Source: Pigoraptor vietnamica
Taxonomy: Eukaryota; Opisthokonta; Filasterea
Length of the DNA stretch: 10,000 nt
Assembly: GCA_943704525.1 (NCBI GenBank)
Contig: CALSCQ010000046.1
Location: 1 to 10,000, forward strand
Reading direction: 5' to 3'
Numbering within the stretch: position 1 is the stretch's first letter; each line of letters opens with the position of its first letter. This document shows, in pieces, positions 1-9,000 of this stretch. Below the pieces are notes generated by a model. The model was given only the letters and a program-made list of their open reading frames with translations, ran no database searches and was not told the origin of the DNA. Made by a program: the position numbers and the translations under genes.

Positions 1-13
1 GCATGACACTCAC

Positions 14-2096
14 TGTACATCGCCACGCGAATCCAAAACGCGAGAACGTTGCGGCAAGCGTTCGTAAACATCCGCTGCGTGAGCACGCCGAGCTGGACGA
101 AAAAGTTGTTGGCGAATTCTCCCGAGAGCTCGGGCGCGCCCCGGGACCCGCGCGTGTCCTGCTTGGCCCTGTCCAAAGCCGCCGCAAGGTCTCGGCGCAC
201 TTCCGACTTCTCGTACGTCGCGACGACGTTGTCTATCTGCCGCTTGGCCGCCTCCTTGTCCTCCATGAAGTCGGCGTTGAGCAGGTTGATGTAAAAATCG
301 GCGGGGTTCTGGTACACGGGGCACGCGTGGCCGGCGGCGGCGAACACGTCGATGGCGCCCTCGCGCTTTCCAAAGTACGCGACGCGGCCCGAGACGAGAA
401 GGAGGAGCTGGTCGAAGAGGGCGAACGTCTCCGACGACGGCTGGTGGATGGTGGCGATGACCGTCTTGCCCTCGGACTCGGCCATGTGACGAATGCAATC
501 GATGACCTTGTAGCTGGCCGTGCTGTCCAGGCCGCTGGTGGGCTGTTGCGAGGGAGGAGAACAGGGGACGTTAAAGGGTGTGCCGCAATGAATGCCCTCA
601 GAGGGAACAGCCGTGTGACAACGAACACGAATGTGCAATGCAATCGCGCGACGCGTGCATGCAGACGCAACACAAACGAGCGCACACCGCTGCACAGCGG
701 ACGCACAAACGGACACATCCCACGCACCTCGTCGAGGAAAATGATCATCGGGTCCGTCACGAGCTCGGTCGCAATGGCCACGCGGCGCCGCTCACCGCCA
801 GAGATGCCGCGCACGAACACAGTGCCGACCTTCGATTCGGCTATGCGCTCGAGGCCGAGCTTTTTGATGAGCCCACGCACGCGCTCCTCGCGCTCGCTGG
901 GCGAGACGGACCCGCTGTGGAGGCTGCGGACGGGAACAACGGCAGACGTCTGAGACACACGCCTTCGCCACTCTCGAGTGCCCCCGCGCAAGTGCAGATG
1001 TCCAGCAAGAGCGCACAATGAACCATACGTGGCGACGCGTCGCGGTTGTCTCCCACTTCGGACTACAATTTCGAGTTGGCTTACCGAAGGCGCGCCGAGT
1101 ACATAATGTTCTCGTACACGGAGAGAACGCCTGGAGAAAGAGAGTGAGAGAGTGTGTGTGTGCGAGTGAGTGTGTGTGTGCGTGCGTATATAAAGAATAG
1201 AGCAGCCCCCGCGCCCATACATTCGTTCCGCAGAGATCTGCAATATTCACTCACACGCACAACCCGAGCACACACATGTAGACACACGTGCACGCACGCA
1301 CACGCGCATAAATAAGCCGGAAAGATCACGACGCGACTCACCGACAAGCGCGTCGTCCTGCATGACGTAGGCGGAGATGCGCCTAAAGTTGCGACCGCGC
1401 GGCTGTCCGTTGACGAGCACGGAGCCCTCGAGGCTGCTCTCCTTGATGCGATCGGCAATGGCATCCAGCATGGTACTGGAGGGAGAGAATAACCACCACA
1501 CACGCACAAGTTGAGCTCCTTGCAAAAGTGGCCATCTCCCACAAAGAGCAGTTGGTAATCATCGTTCACAACACACGCAGATCGGCAGCGTATATGCAAC
1601 CCACCTCTTTCCGGCACCCGAGGGACCCAGAATAGCGCAGACCTGAGAGCGAAAAGAGCACGGACAGTCCACGCAGCAGATTAGACCAATCCGACACACT
1701 CATTACTCAGTGCAAAAAAGTCGCAGAAATTCGCGACAACGCCGGGCGCACCTGACGGGGCTCAAGCACGCCGCTGATTCCGGAGAGAATCGTCTTCCGC
1801 GAGCCATCCTTCATCGGCACAGAGTACCCGACATTCTCGAACGCGAGAGTGAATGTCTGCGGGACGACGGAAGAGCAGGCCACATATTACCGCGCCATCC
1901 CGAAAAACGTTGACTAACAATGATTTAGATGGGAATCGAACCAGCGGTGGCTGTGGAGTATTACCTCGCCGCTACCGCGCGTTGTTATCTCGATGGACTG
2001 ATCTCGGGTGACGGCGACCTCCTTGAGCTCGACGGCCGAGATGCTCTTGTCCTTCTCAGCCATTCCGACCCAATTGTTGACGGACGGCGTGGACAT
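14..2096 (-). CDS. ABCG-type (White/PDR-like) ABC half-transporter, spliced, 3' part missing
   Basis: An ATP-driven membrane pump of the ABCG family, which normally exports lipids, sterols or small hydrophobic compounds as a homo- or heterodimer. Splicing seven exons in frame gives 393 codons plus one base. Visible motifs are Walker A GPSGAGKST (residues 85-93), Q-loop Gln131 in YVMQDD, signature SGGER (193-197), Walker B IIFLDE (212-217), D-loop SGLD (220-223) and switch His250 in ATIHQPSS. The order NBD then membrane domain is the reverse orientation typical of ABCG. Residues 360-393 begin the connecting helix and first membrane region (FFVQLGVLTQRMF). Start: the ATG at 2096 is the first in-frame ATG after a TGA at 2163-2165; a second ATG at 2063 has better initiation context (G at -3 and +4). 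The rest of the membrane domain lies left of the window. The family is certain from the motifs; substrate and membrane location are not. Confidence 0.93.
1131..1341 (-). repeat. Intron 4 with opposed (GT)n and (CA)n tracts
   Basis: On the plus strand an imperfect GT tract lies at about 1152-1187 and an imperfect CA tract at about 1248-1306. In the transcript the UG-rich tract follows the donor and the CA-rich tract precedes the acceptor. They are complementary and include a perfect 12-bp inverted repeat (1176-1187 with 1292-1303). This is the longest intron of the gene. No coding content was seen in it. Confidence 0.8.
1932..1942 (-). other. tRNA B-box-like sequence in intron 1
   Basis: The minus strand reads GGTTCGATTCC, a perfect match to the RNA polymerase III internal B box (GGTTCGANTCC), which also forms the T arm of tRNAs. 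No tRNA is seen around it: the T stem would have two mismatches and no acceptor-stem partner lies upstream. It may be chance, a tRNA relic or an isolated TFIIIC-binding site. Confidence 0.35.
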
Positions 2097-2288
2097 GCGG
2101 CGAAAGCGCAAGGGGATCCCCGCACAAAATATGAAATCGCACAGTGCGCGTGTGCTGTGTTTTCAAACGCGTTCGCGTTGCGGGTTTGCCAGTGCTGTCA
2201 ACGCTTTCTCAGTGGTGCCAAAGTGAGCGCAAGTCGAGCAACACGTGCCCGCACACCGGAATTCCCACCGAGTGTCACGCAGGGTGGG

Positions 2289-2439
2289 TGTTACGGAGGG
2301 AGTGTGAGAGTTCCGTCCCCGAGCCATCGTAACATGGTTAAACTGTTACGATGCGCATGATATGGTGGGAGCTGCATGTACAGTTGGGGTTAGAGTTGGC
2401 TGTGTGTTACGCTGTGTTTAGCCAACGGTGGATGTTACG
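2289..2439. promoter_or_regulatory. Cluster of five TGTTACG heptamers
   Basis: TGTTACG occurs at 2289-2295, 2344-2350, 2405-2411 and 2433-2439, and its reverse complement CGTAACA at 2328-2334. Five copies of one heptamer in about 150 bases is far more than expected by chance. The core TTACG equals a bZIP (PAR/CREB-like) half-site, and GTTAC also resembles Myb-type cores. A transcription-factor array is an inference; the factor is unknown. Confidence 0.55.
2325..2353. repeat. Perfect 10-bp inverted repeat, 9-base spacer
   Basis: The arms CATCGTAACA (2325-2334) and TGTTACGATG (2344-2353) are exact reverse complements around a 9-base spacer, TGGTTAAAC. Each arm contains one copy of the local TGTTACG heptamer. 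An 8-bp palindrome, ATGCGCAT (2351-2358), overlaps the right arm. The repeat could be a dimeric operator-like site or a hairpin in a 5' leader. It has no terminator-like T run. Confidence 0.75.
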
Positions 2440-2460
2440 ACAAGACTCAAGCCGCAACGT

Positions 2461-2470
2461 CTAAAAATAG
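2461..2470. promoter_or_regulatory. MEF2/MADS-box-like site
   Basis: CTAAAAATAG fits the MEF2-type MADS-box consensus YTA(A/T)4TAR at every position. It opens the only clearly AT-rich stretch of the intergenic region (about 2461-2535). Such a short match in AT-rich DNA can arise by chance, so use by either gene is a guess. Confidence 0.35.
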
Positions 2471-2474
2471 ATCC

Positions 2475-2484
2475 ATTGCGTAAT
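2475..2484. promoter_or_regulatory. C/EBP-like bZIP site
   Basis: ATTGCGTAAT differs at one base from the palindromic C/EBP consensus ATTGCGCAAT and combines TTGCG and TTACG half-sites. The TTACG half is the same core that is repeated five times just upstream, which modestly raises the likelihood that a bZIP factor binds this region. Confidence 0.35.
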
Positions 2485-2608
2485 AAAAATTTGTTCCATA
2501 CATTTTCAATACATAATTCAGTCAAAATAAAGGCGTGTCCGGGTTGCTCCCAATTGCCCGATTGAGAGGGACTGCGTTGCACAGCCATTCTGTGCCTTTG
2601 CGCACCCG

Positions 2609-2629
2609 CACACACACACACACACACAC
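2609..2629. repeat. (CA)10 microsatellite
   Basis: An uninterrupted CA dinucleotide run of 21 bases, flanked by further CA-rich sequence to about 2665. Alternating purine-pyrimidine runs of this kind can adopt Z-DNA and are length-polymorphic. Confidence 0.9.
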
Positions 2630-2854
2630 TCACCCCCTTACGCGGAGCATGAGCGCGCACACACAAAACACCGGCACGCATATTGGAGGCGCAGGTTGGT
2701 GTGACGGGCGCCAGTATTTGCATCGACTCTTCGCAGCAGCTGTTTAACTTCTCTCGGTCGCCTGCGTCGTTATCCCCCCGTTTCCCGTTTTTCACGTCAA
2801 CCACACGAAAACACCGCACACACGACGCGCACGCACAAACTCAACCCTTACACG

Positions 2855-2880
2855 TTCTCTCTTCTTCTCTTTATTTCTTG
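2855..2880 (+). promoter_or_regulatory. Pyrimidine tract before the MEGF8-like start
   Basis: A 26-base stretch that is almost entirely C and T ends about 58 bases before the ATG at 2939. It may be an initiator or leader element or, less likely, a polypyrimidine tract of a 5'-leader intron. No clear acceptor that would be needed for the reading frame follows it. Confidence 0.3.
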
Positions 2881-2938
2881 TCATGGCTCGCTAAGTCTTT
2901 TGCGCCGCTTGCGCAAATACTCTCTCAAACACGACACG

Positions 2939-3022
2939 ATGGTCTCGTTAGAGGCACGGCGAGCGCTGTCTCGCGCGTGCATCCTCGCGCTGTTATTAGC
3001 ATTGTGCGCATGCAGCGAGGCG
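2939..3022 (+). other. Signal peptide of the MEGF8-like protein
   Basis: Residues 1-28 show a basic n-region (EARRALSR), a hydrophobic core (ACILALLLALCAC) and small residues before the mature domain, with probable cleavage near residue 25-29. The first CUB cysteine follows at residue 30. This supports both the chosen start and export through the secretory pathway. Confidence 0.85.
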
Positions 3023-6000
3023 GCGTGCCCGGGACGCAACGTTCTCACGGCGCCGACGGGGGTCATCGCAAATGCTCCGTTCTACCAGCCGGACTCGACG
3101 TGCGAGTGGCTCATCAACGCCACGGGTGTCGCGCCGCGCGCAACGATAGTCCTCGACATTCTGTCTTCGCAGACCGAGTGCAACTACGACTACGTGTTTG
3201 TGTTTGACGGCCCGAGCTATGCGTCCGCTAGGCAACTCGTCGTGCTCACAGGAGATGGCCTCACGTCATCCTCGGCATCCAACCCGTCGCCCATCGTTTC
3301 GACGACGGGGTACATGCTAGTGGTGCTCTTCAGCGACCCCGCTTATGTCCGCCAGGGCCTCAATGCAACCTATCGCATTCTTCCTTGTCCGGACGGCTGC
3401 AACGCACCGTCGGGCGCGGGGACGTGCGTGGCCGGTGCGTGCGTCTGCAATGCGACGTACGCGACGCCGTCCTGCGGCATTTCCGCGTGCCCGGACGGCT
3501 GCAACAGCGACAAGGGCTGGGGCACCTGCGACTCGACGCTGGGCGCGTGTGCGTGCGTGGACGGCCGCGGTGGCCTGTCGTGTGCGCTGGCGGCGCCGGA
3601 CGCTTCTGTGGGCGGGTGGTACTCGCGACGACTGGGCGCGCCCGGTCGCATGGCGCACTCGGCCGTCTACATGCGGCAACCGAGCGAGCGCGCGGTCGTC
3701 TTTGGCGGGTATTCCATCTCGGACGGCGTGTTGTCGGACGTCGCCGTGTTCTACTTTGCGACCGGCGTGACGGCCCGCTTCACCGGCCCCGTGGCTCCTG
3801 GGCAGCCGTGGCCGTCCCCGTCGTACGGGCACGCGGCGGCGGCGGTGGATCCGCAGGGGAACGGGACGGGCGCGGTCATGTTTGTCTGCGGCGGCATGGG
3901 TTCGAACTTGCAACCCACGGGCGCCGCGTGGATGCTTGACACGGCGTCGATGCGGTGGACGCGCCTGGCCGACATGCCCCTTAATGTGTCCTTCCACACC
4001 GCGACGTACGTCCGCGGGCTTGGCGTCGTCGTCTACGGCGGCATGTCCACGTTCGGGGCGGCGAGCAGCCGCATGTTCCTCTACGATGTCGCCGCGGACG
4101 CTTGGTCCGATATGCCGCAGCGGGGCGCAGTGCCGACCGGCGTGTTGGCGCACGTTGCGGTGTACCACGAGGGCCTCGGGGCAATTGTCGTGCAGGGCGG
4201 CGGGCGGTGGTCGCTGGACGGGCCGCGGCGGGATCCCTTCTTCTACCTCTATCCCCTGGCGACGGGGACGTGGGTTCACCTGTCCTACCCGCTCGGCAGC
4301 GTGGAGGGTTCGCCGCGCGCTCGCTTCCTGCACTCTGGCGTGTTGTGGACGCACGGCAACACGTCGCGGCTGTTTGTGTACGGCGGCCTTGTCCACACGT
4401 ACTACACGGCCACGGGCGGCGACGAAGAGTGCGCTGCCATGGATTCGTTCATGTACGACTTTCGGACAAACGCGTGGGCCGTCGTCCCGGCCGCACACTG
4501 GCTGCCGCCCGCAAACTACACGGCGCCGCCCGGCGTGCAGCTGGATCCCCTGTTGGATCAAGCATTCCGCGCACCCTCCCCGCGACGCTTTGGGGCCGCG
4601 GCACTCGCGCGTGACAACGGCGAGATTGTCGTCATTGGTGGCTATGCTGGCGTGACTCTCTCGGACGTCTCTGCGCTGCGCATGCCGCCCTACGACATGG
4701 GTGCCGCGTGCCGCGTGCGCGCCGCTAGCACGTGCATCAACGGAGACGGCCTGTGTGGGTTCTGCCCGTCGACAGGCGTCTGCGACTCCGTGGGCAGTGC
4801 CGCGCTCCGCTCTTGCAACGCCACGGCGCCGTCGGGGACCGGCTCGGTGTGTGCTGGGCTCTCCACGTGTCTCGAGTGCACATCCGTGTCGGTGTGCGGA
4901 TGGTGCGCGTCGTCGGCCCAGTGCTTCTCCTTGGGTCAGGGCGCTGGGTGTCTGTCAGCCGTGACGAACGTGTCGGCGTGCGCGGTATCGCGGTTGCACA
5001 ACCTCACAATCGATTTCGGCCCACTCGTCGCACGCGAGATGTTCACGGACCTTTCCGACACCGCCAATAGCATTTCGACCGTCCTGGGCTCGCCGTACTT
5101 TGGAACGCGGGCGCGGGCCGTGCTGCGATTGGGCCAGGGCGACGCGGCCCGCACTCTGGAGGGCTCGGGCAGCTTCAATGCCATGTACGGGCGCTGGGGC
5201 GAGCGCACACGCATCGTGTTCGTGGCGCCGCGTGCGGCCAATTTTACGTTTTACGTGGCTCTCGACGGCCTTGGTGCCCTGTACGTCCGCACGGAGGCTG
5301 TTGCAACCGCTCGCCTCGTCTCGGCACTCGCAGGCATGGCGGGAAACACGACGCGTCTGTGGCTTGCGTACTACGCCGACTCGAGCGTCGCCATACCCGA
5401 GGGCGTGTCGTCCATAGCGACGTCTGTTGGCGATCGCTTTCGCGGCGTGGCCGCGCCCGTCTCACTCGCGCGGGGCGAGAAAGCGGTCATTGAAGTCCTT
5501 CGCCTTTCGGCCGGGCCCAACACGTACATGGCGCTTGGGTGGACGTTCTCCGCCGGTGGGCAGCCCTCGGATCTCGTCGTTGCCAACGGCTCTGTTGTGA
5601 TGGCGTATGCAAACCCCGCGCCGTCGCAGCTGTGCCCCATGATTCGAAACTGTCGCGCGTGCGTCGCGGACGCCGCGTGCGCGTGGTGCGGCGGGTTCTC
5701 CGGGTCGTGTACGGCGCGCGCAGACCCCGCCTGCGCTGTTCCCGTCGCCACGGACGAGGCGACTTGCCCCTCGTGCCTCACACTCTCCGGCGGCGGATGC
5801 GAGGAGTGCCTCTCTGTCCCCGACTGTGAATGGCAGACGTCGAGCTGGCGGTGCGATGACGTGTCGACGGCTGTCGTCAACACGTACCCGGACTATGTGG
5901 TGCGGGGGGCGCCGAGCCAGTGCGGGAATCGCTACGCCTGCACGCCGCAGACGTCCGCCGGGTGCGGCAGTTGCGTGAATACCCTTGGCTGCATGTGGTG

Positions 6001-9000
6001 CGAAACGTTCAGCGGGTCGGGCGTGTGCGCGCCGTACGACGCGTACGAGTCGACGCTCTTCGCCGGCATGTGCTCGCGGTGGGCCGTCAACGGCATCGCG
6101 TGCCCGTCGTGCGAGGCGAGAGCGGACTGCGCGTCCTGCTCGCAGTTGCGCGGGTGCGGGTGGCTGTACGACCCGGCGGACCCGCGCGTGGGCAGCTGCA
6201 TTCGGGGCGACTTTGCGGGTCCTTCGAACACGTCGGCAACGAGCGGCACTGGCCTCGCGTACGCCTACTCGCGGTGTCCGGACATTGACGAGTGCGCACT
6301 CGGCCTCAGCAACTGCCACCGGCGCGCTGATTGTACCAACACGGACGGCGGCTATGTGTGCACGTGTCGTGCAGGATACTCTGGGAATGGCAGGACGTGC
6401 GAACCCGTGTGCACTTCGTGCGTACACGGCGTGTGCGGCGCGCCCGAAGTATGCCTCTGCGACCTGGGGTACACCGGTCTTGCGTGCGACGTGGACTGCC
6501 TGTGCCACGGCAACAGCGACTGCCACCTCGTCGGTCCCGGGACGTGCGACCGCTGTGAGAGGAACACGACCGGCCTCGCGTGCGACCAGTGTCTACCCGG
6601 CTTTTTTGGCAATGCCACCGGCGGCGCATGCCAGCCGTGCAACTGCAACGGGCACGGAGATCCCCTCCGCGGTTACTGCAACCCGAAGACGGGCGAGTGC
6701 GAGTGCGTGGAAGGGTATGCAGGGCTCACGTGCGCCCTGTGCCAGTCGAACTACGTCGGCTCGGGTGCCAACGGCGGCGTCTGCTACTCTGTGTGCGCTG
6801 GGCGCAAGGTCCTTACGGCCCAGTCCGGCGGCATCGGTACCGTCGGATCCATGTATGCGGCCAACACGGTGTGCCAGTGGCTCATCGCCCCGTCGGGCGC
6901 GGGTTCGATTCGCCTCAGCGCGCAGCGTTTTTCGACCGAGTGCGGCTACGATTTCCTGTATGTCTACGACGGGGACTCTACGCGCGCGCCTCTCATCGCG
7001 GCGGCGTCCGGACCTTCCAACGCGCAGAGGGAGTATGTCACGTCAGGCCCCGTGGCGCTCGTCGTGTTTTACAGCGACACGGACTACACTCTCGATGGCT
7101 TCAGCGTTTCGTACGAGGCGCTCAGCTGTCCCTCGAACTGCTGGAGCGCGCTGGGCCAGGGTGTCTGCAATTCGACGACGAAAACGTGCGTGTGCTCGCC
7201 CTTGTTCGGGGGTCCCGCGTGCGACAAGCCCCTCTGTCCCGGCGGCTGCAACGCCGCCGCCGGGCGTGGTCGTTGCGTTCCCTCTGTCGGCTGCGTGTGC
7301 GCGCACGGATTCGCCGGGCCGTCGTGCTCGCTCAACGTGACGGACGGCGCGTGGTTCGTGGCGACGCCGCACGCGCTGTCCCCCGCGCGGGGCGCACACA
7401 CGGCGGTGCTTGTCCCGGGGCCTCCAGAGCGCATCGTGGTGTACGGGGGTTACTCTCTGCAGTACGGCGCACTGAGCGACCTCGTTGAACTGAACATCGA
7501 CACGGGAATGTGGACGAACTATGGCCCACAGACGGGCGCGTCCGCGCCTGGCGCCCGCGCGCAGCACACGGCCGTCGTCATACGCGGCCGCATGTACGTG
7601 TACGGCGGCCTCTTGGCAGGGAAGGCGAGCGCGACGGACAATCGTGTGTACACTTTGGACCTGGCGACGCGTGCGTGGTCGATTTTCCCGACACAAGGCA
7701 GCGTGCCGGCGCTCGCGGGGCACGCGGCGTTTGCGAGCGGCGACAACATGTACGTCGTGGGCGGCTTCCTGCCCACGATCGGCCTGACCACGCGCGCGTC
7801 CGAGCTCAACACCCAGCTGGGCATCTGGCGCCGTCTCTATCCCTCGGGATATCCCTCGATGTTCTCGTACTCTGCCGCCGTCGGCTACGACCCCGTGCAC
7901 CGCGTCGCATACGTGTACGGCGGCGTGCGCGCGGCGGGGAGCGCGATGGCGACGAAGGTGACAAACGCGCTCTTCCGTTTTGAGCTGCCCCAGTCATCCG
8001 GCGACAACGGGCGCTGGGGCACTGTCGTCTCGTCCGGTGCCCCACTGCGCGCGATGGGTGCGCTCGCGTACGTCCCCCCGGGGCCTGGCCGGCCGAGGGA
8101 TTACTTTGTTGCGTTTGGCGGGTCGTCGTTTGACCACAATAGCCCGTCGTCCACGACGTGCTACTCGTCGGACTTGTCTCTGTTCGACAGCCGCTGCGAG
8201 AAGTTTTTCCCGGCGACGTCGGCGTCTGTCCTTGCGCCTGTTGTGTCGCAGGCATCGCTCGGTCGCCACTCTCACGCGATGGTCGTGGGCTCGAATTCCA
8301 CACTCTACGTCGTGGGCGGCTTCAACGGCGCGTCGAGGGGAGACGTGCTCGCTATGCGCATGCCGACAACGACGTGCGCGCTGAGTCTGTCCGCGTGCTC
8401 GACCGTCTGCGATAGCATCGACGTGTCCTGCTCGTCACTCTATTCCTGCCCCGACTGCGCGTCGTACTTCGGGCGCAAGAACTGCCAGTGGTGCGACAAC
8501 CAGTGCCGCGAGGTAACGGCGGCGACCCCGCCCACGACCACGTGCCGGTCCTCGTGCTCCGAGTGCCAGGGGCGCTACGGGTGCGTCGACTGCATGGACA
8601 ATTCGGGGTACCTGTCGGGCATCCCCCCCGCGTGCGCGTGGACCTACAGCGTCGGGTCGTACTGCTCGGCGACGAACAACCCCTCGGATATCTCGCGATG
8701 CCCGACGCCCTGTCCAACGCGGAAAGACTGCGCAACGTGCGAGGCGAACGGCCCGTGCGCGTGGTGCGAGAGCCTCAACGCGTGCCTCGATCTCACCGTG
8801 TACACGGCGGCGCAGGGCATGGGCCAGTGCACCGCGTACAAGGCGGACGCGAGCGAGTGCTCGGTGGATTGCTCTCAGGCGAGGACGTGCGAGACCTGCT
8901 TTGACATAGGGCCGCACTGCGGATGGTGCGCAGACAACTCGACCGGCCGCGGCCAGTGCGTCCGGGGCGACTTCGGGGGGCCGTCGGCGCCCTTCTCGTG

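Larger units (their letters stand above)
1..2096 (-). other. Exon-intron structure of the ABCG gene
   Basis: Coding exons, 5' to 3' on the minus strand: 2096-1965, 1856-1752, 1642-1605, 1475-1342, 1130-1085, 923-728 and 542-14. Introns: 1964-1857 (108), 1751-1643 (109), 1604-1476 (129), 1341-1131 (211), 1084-924 (161), 727-543 (185), and a donor at 13 that leaves the window. Every donor is GT and every complete acceptor is AG. Donors read GTAATA, GTGCGC, GTGGGT, GTGAGT, GTAAGC, GTGCGT and GTGAGT. The joins restore conserved motifs exactly: intron 3 splits the Walker A serine codon, intron 4 splits a glycine codon in QDDALVG, intron 5 splits an arginine codon, and intron 6 falls between Walker B LDE and the PTSGLD D-loop. 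Exon lengths and phases agree throughout, which is strong internal evidence for the model. Confidence 0.88.
2097..2938. promoter_or_regulatory. Divergent intergenic region between the ABCG and MEGF8-like genes
   Basis: These 842 bases separate two start codons that point away from each other, so both promoters and 5' leaders probably lie here. No convincing gene is present. The only long frames are low-complexity readings through CA repeats. The base composition changes along the stretch: mixed at 2097-2280, the TGTTACG cluster at 2289-2439, AT-rich at about 2461-2535, CA-rich at 2600-2670, and pyrimidine-rich just before the MEGF8-like gene. I see no clear TATA box at a fixed distance from either start. 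Confidence 0.7.

Noticed and set aside
3-953. 316-codon plus-strand frame over the ABCG exons
   Set aside because: It crosses two introns and three exons of the opposite-strand gene, and its translation has no domain signal.
1187-1195. TATATAAAG, a textbook TATA box on the plus strand
   Set aside because: It lies inside intron 4 next to GT repeats, and no plus-strand gene follows; an antisense promoter cannot be supported.
1145-1306. Repeats that might suggest a CRISPR-like or satellite array
   Set aside because: They are simple dinucleotide tracts without unit-and-spacer structure, within a spliced eukaryotic intron.
1914-2000. Possible tRNA gene around the B-box-like sequence
   Set aside because: The T stem has mismatches at two of five pairs and no sequence complementary to the expected acceptor strand occurs at the right distance.
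2325-2353. Hairpin as a transcription terminator
   Set aside because: It has no T run, lies upstream of both genes rather than downstream, and the genome is eukaryotic.
2418-2819. 133-codon minus-strand frame in the intergenic region
   Set aside because: It reads through the CA microsatellite (VCVCVC run) and shows no conserved motif or coding character.
3317-4561. 414-codon open frame on the minus strand
   Set aside because: It mirrors the CUB/Kelch coding region and is rich in arginine, histidine and alanine, as expected of a reading shadow.
5462-6526. 354-codon open frame on the minus strand
   Set aside because: It is antisense to the PSI and EGF region, of low complexity, and has no recognisable family.
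5985-7340. 451-codon plus-strand frame inside the MEGF8-like gene
   Set aside because: It is out of frame with the domain-bearing reading, which is continuous through the same bases; the product is Ala/Arg/Thr-rich noise.
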